Shown here in pieces: positions 5,159 through 7,597 of a stretch of 7,597 bases of DNA. Every line of letters starts with the position of its first letter. The stretch's first letter is position 1. Where the stretch lies: the NCBI GenBank assembly GCA_017504325.1, contig JAFVRL010000133.1, positions 1 through 7,597 on the forward strand, given 5' to 3'. Under the pieces are notes generated by a model. It made no database searches. It had not been told where the DNA came from and saw only the letters and a program-made list of their open reading frames with translations. A program made the translations under genes and the position numbers. The DNA is from Lentisphaeria bacterium. Its GTDB lineage: Bacteria > Verrucomicrobiota > Lentisphaeria > Victivallales > UBA1829.

Positions 5159-6052
5159 ATGGCAGAATCATTGGATGAATTACGGCATAAAATCGATGAA
5201 CTGGATACACAGATCGTCGCATTACTGAATGAAAGATACAGAACCGTACAGAAAGTAGGGGCATTTAAAAAGGATACGGCAAGTGCCATTTATGTTCCTG
5301 AACGGGAAAAAAAAGTCTATGAGAAGGTCAGCCGTCTGAATTCCGGCCCCATGAAGGATGTGACACTTTTTGCCATTTACCGGGAAATCATGTCCGGAGC
5401 ATTGGCACTGGAACAGGGATTGCGTATTGCCTATTTCGGCTCGGAAGGCTCCTGTACCCATCTTGCGGCTGTAACAAAATTCGGCAACAGTGTTCTTTAC
5501 AAACCGGAACAATCTGTCAAAGCCATTCTGGAAGATGTAGTATCCGGAAGATGTGATTACGGCTGTATTCCTGAAGGCGTTTTTCTGGAAGGACTGGAAA
5601 AAAACATCCTTCCCTGCTTCCGTTCCGGAAGATTGAGCATCTGCGCGGAGATCTGCGGAAAAGCCATCTCCGTTTCTGATACGGCATCCGCTTTTCCCCG
5701 TTACCTTATCGTGGGCGTCCAGAGTACAGGAAAAACAGGCAAAGACAAAACCTCCCTCTTTTTTACTCTACCGGACAAACCGGGTGCATTGCATGATGCC
5801 CTCGCCCCTTTCAAAGATGAAGAAACTTCCTTACACATTGCCGGCAGCCGTCAGGCGGAAAAATACGGGAATGAAGAGGAAAAGAGATTTTTCTTCCTTG
5901 TGGATCTGGAAGGTCATATTCAGGAGGAAAAAATAACAAGACTGCTGGAAAAACTGCGTTCAAAAGTTCTTGATCTTGTTCCTCTGGGAAGTTACCCGGA
6001 AGGGATAGGCCCCGCCTCCCCGCAGGCACTCGCCACAATATGCAGACAATAA
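5159..6052 (+). CDS. pheA: PheA-like protein: chorismate mutase with a truncated, probably inactive prephenate dehydratase region and an ACT domain
   Basis: PheA P-proteins convert chorismate to prephenate and then to phenylpyruvate, with feedback by Phe. Residues 1-86 are an AroQ chorismate mutase with the expected R9, R26, K37, R49, E50 and C-terminal Q86. Residues 88-165 match only the first part of prephenate dehydratase (AYFGSEGSCTHLAA, DYGCIPEGVFLEG). The usual PIENSxEG motif is degraded to PEGVFLEG. The sequence then jumps from AEIC to FPRYLIVG (179-186), so the second dehydratase lobe, about 90 residues, is absent. The catalytic Thr-Arg-Phe motif is replaced by PRY. An ACT domain follows from about 196 (DKTSLFFTLPDKPGALHDAL), with GSR instead of the Phe-binding ESRP. 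The protein is 297 aa against about 360-390 for the family. The frame is continuous and not a pseudogene by stop codons. ATG 5159 has AAGGAG 7 nt upstream; an in-frame ATG at 5114 is rejected. Mutase activity is likely and dehydratase activity unlikely. Confidence 0.85.
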   Translation: MAESLDELRHKIDELDTQIVALLNERYRTVQKVGAFKKDTASAIYVPEREKKVYEKVSRLNSGPMKDVTLFAIYREIMSGALALEQGLRIAYFGSEGSCTHLAAVTKFGNSVLYKPEQSVKAILEDVVSGRCDYGCIPEGVFLEGLEKNILPCFRSGRLSICAEICGKAISVSDTASAFPRYLIVGVQSTGKTGKDKTSLFFTLPDKPGALHDALAPFKDEETSLHIAGSRQAEKYGNEEEKRFFFLVDLEGHIQEEKITRLLEKLRSKVLDLVPLGSYPEGIGPASPQALATICRQ

Positions 6053-6081
6053 ACAACTGTTCCGGGAAAACCGAAAAAAGT

Positions 6082-7062
6082 ATGGAAAAGAAGTCGATCA
6101 GTATTGTCATAGCCGCGTACTGCGGAGAAAAGTATATCGTCCGGCAGTTGGAAAGTCTGTTCCGGCAGACGGTTCTGCCGGATGAGATCATTATTTGCGA
6201 TGATTCCCCGGATGATGCGCTTGCAACTCTTGTGAAAAAAACATCCCAAAATGCTCCCTGCAATATAAAATATTTCAAAAATGAAAAACAGCTCGGTCCG
6301 ACACAGAACTTTGCTGAAGGTTTACGCCTTGCTTCCGGAGACATCCTGTTTCTTTGTGATCAGGATGATGTCTGGAAAGAAAATAAAGTGGAAAGACTGC
6401 TTGCAGAACTGGAGAAACATGAAGAGTGCGAAGTAGTATTCTGCAACTCTCTCATGGTGGATTTTCAGCTTCAGCCGTTAGGTTACGGAACAGCGGATAC
6501 GGTCAATTTCACTTTACAGAAAGCAGAAGATCTCAACAACGGCAAAGGATTGATGCATTTACTGAAGACCCCTATGCTTTACGGACACAATATAGCTTTC
6601 CGCCGCTCTTTCCTCAAATATCTTCTGCCCATCCCCCAACTGGATTCCCATGATCTTTTCATAGCGGAACTTTGTGCAGGAAGAGGAAAAATACGCTGTG
6701 TATATGAAAATCTCACCTTCCATTGCCGTCATGGAGCCAATCAGTCCACCCAGGCGCGTCCCTGCGGCTGGATGGGAAGAGTACACTCTCTCTTTATGAA
6801 GCACAGAAAAGGCGTGGATACAGAACTGCGTGACTCCTTCCTGCATGCAAGAAAAGCATGGGAAAGACTCAAAACTTTTCCGGAAGGGGAATGTCCGGAA
6901 AAAAATCTGGAAATGCTCAAACGCTCCGCCGATTATTATGAACGCCGTCTCTCTCTGACTGCCAAACCCCGTTTTCTGCGTCCCCTGTATATTTTCACAG
7001 TAAAGGGATATTTTACCTGCGGCTACGGTTTGCGTTCCATTCTGCGGGATCTTGTTTTCTGA
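6082..7062 (+). CDS. Family 2 glycosyltransferase (rhamnosyltransferase-like)
   Basis: The 326-aa protein has a GT-A fold glycosyltransferase family 2 core. It transfers a sugar from a nucleotide-sugar donor to a growing glycan, probably of the cell surface. The features are SISIVIAAYCGEKYI (5-19), the nucleotide-binding DDS (40-42), the metal-binding DQDDVW (93-98), GHNIAFRRS (168-176), SHDLF (189-193) and the conserved FHCRHGANQ (213-221), with GY...LRDLVF at the end. No membrane helix is visible, so it is probably cytoplasmic or peripheral. The order and spacing match bacterial rhamnosyltransferase-like enzymes; the actual donor and acceptor are unknown. ATG 6082 is chosen because the conserved core starts five codons later. 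An in-frame ATG at 6040 would overlap pheA by 13 nt and add 14 residues. Neither start has a good Shine-Dalgarno site. The gene follows pheA by 29 nt and is probably co-transcribed with it. Confidence 0.88.
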   Translation: MEKKSISIVIAAYCGEKYIVRQLESLFRQTVLPDEIIICDDSPDDALATLVKKTSQNAPCNIKYFKNEKQLGPTQNFAEGLRLASGDILFLCDQDDVWKENKVERLLAELEKHEECEVVFCNSLMVDFQLQPLGYGTADTVNFTLQKAEDLNNGKGLMHLLKTPMLYGHNIAFRRSFLKYLLPIPQLDSHDLFIAELCAGRGKIRCVYENLTFHCRHGANQSTQARPCGWMGRVHSLFMKHRKGVDTELRDSFLHARKAWERLKTFPEGECPEKNLEMLKRSADYYERRLSLTAKPRFLRPLYIFTVKGYFTCGYGLRSILRDLVF

Positions 7063-7075
7063 ACATTCAGTCCAA

Positions 7076-7597
7076 TCATTTTATATGTTCCGTAATATTG
7101 CTCTCCGCCGCAGATGCACTGACATTGAAAATTGTTGCATCATCACTGCGTAAATAAATATAGCACTGTTCTGCCGGGATAAGATCAAAGGAAAACTTAT
7201 ATTGTGTTTCCTTTTCCGTCAATTTCACAGAGGGACGGTATTTGGGTCTTTTTACAGGAGTGCGTTTATGTTTTCCGAATTCATCTTTGGAATCAATAAA
7301 TGTATTCAGATAGAAAAGCAATTCCCCTTTTCCCTTTGCGGTAACGGTCACATCGATCCGGTGTCCTTTTTTTCTGCTTGCTTCATTGAGAAGAGCAAAG
7401 TGTTGATAGATCAAGCCCCCTTTGCTGAATTTTGCCCCCGGACGGTTTCCGGTAAGAAGCGTTACAGTATTCTTTCCTCCGGTCTTGCGTACGCCCCAAT
7501 ATTTTGCAAAACCTTTTTTCGGGTCTTTTTCTGTAAAGGAACCATTTTTTATTACACTTCTTCCAATGGGAACAAACCGGAACTGCGGCTGTTTATG
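7076..7597 (-). CDS. C-terminal part of a larger protein ending in a CBM4_9-like carbohydrate-binding module
   Basis: The minus frame is open from the right edge to a TGA at 7076, giving 173 residues with no in-frame ATG, so the start lies outside the window. After a short segment, the sequence VIKNGSFTE (visible residues 15-23), KYWGV, then LIYQHFALL and HRIDVTVTAKGKGELLFYL, YKFSFDLIPAEQCYIYLRSD and FNVSASA follows the pattern of CBM4_9-like modules. Those begin with (I/V)xNGxFE..GW and end in strands like YxFSFxxPxxxxxVxLxxxG. Such beta-sandwich modules bind sugars and often sit at the end of secreted glycoside hydrolases. The enzyme part, if any, cannot be seen. The gene converges on the glycosyltransferase gene with a 13-nt gap and no visible terminator. 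The module call rests on pattern recognition alone. Confidence 0.6.
   Translation of the reverse strand, partial: HKQPQFRFVPIGRSVIKNGSFTEKDPKKGFAKYWGVRKTGGKNTVTLLTGNRPGAKFSKGGLIYQHFALLNEASRKKGHRIDVTVTAKGKGELLFYLNTFIDSKDEFGKHKRTPVKRPKYRPSVKLTEKETQYKFSFDLIPAEQCYIYLRSDDATIFNVSASAAESNITEHIK

Noticed and set aside
5811..6344. Minus-strand open frame of 177 codons across the pheA/glycosyltransferase junction
   Set aside because: It is antisense to two conserved proteins and has no motif or start signal.

Overview
The window looks like ordinary chromosome of a Gram-negative-type bacterium of middling GC content, with dense, short-spaced genes. No tRNA, rRNA, insertion sequence or CRISPR array is visible. 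The mix of genes (a long cytoplasmic TPR protein, a PmtA-like methyltransferase, a small DUF486 membrane protein and a protein ending in a carbohydrate-binding module) would fit the PVC group, perhaps Lentisphaerota. That placement is a weak impression and does not rest on a marker gene.

Layout from left to right. Positions 1-1377 (minus) hold almost all of mnmE, the tRNA U34-modification GTPase; its last residues lie beyond the left edge. A 170-bp AT-rich divergent region follows, with a near-consensus promoter and a perfect DnaA-box 9-mer. A 465-aa TPR protein (plus) comes next and, 33 nt later, a beta-class DNA N6-adenine methyltransferase with no visible restriction partner. A strong hairpin lies in the first codons of the methyltransferase. 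After a 141-bp gap with its own promoter and a foldable leader comes a 191-aa PmtA-like SAM methyltransferase. It converges on a small four-helix DUF486 membrane protein (minus). A 181-bp divergent region with four short palindromes separates DUF486 from a pheA-like gene (plus), which is followed closely by a family 2 glycosyltransferase. The right edge (minus) holds the C-terminal 173 residues of a larger protein ending in a CBM4_9-like module.

The genes do not form one obvious pathway. mnmE is housekeeping. The TPR and methyltransferase genes may be co-transcribed, as may pheA and the glycosyltransferase.

The strongest anomaly is the pheA-like gene. Its chorismate mutase domain looks intact, but the prephenate dehydratase domain has lost its second half and its key motifs, while the reading frame stays open into an ACT domain. 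This suggests a chorismate mutase with a vestigial or regulatory dehydratase remnant rather than a working bifunctional P-protein. Other points worth a look are the DnaA box beside mnmE, the hairpin at the start of the methyltransferase gene, the palindrome cluster before pheA, and a strong excess of the hexamer CCGGAA/TTCCGG.
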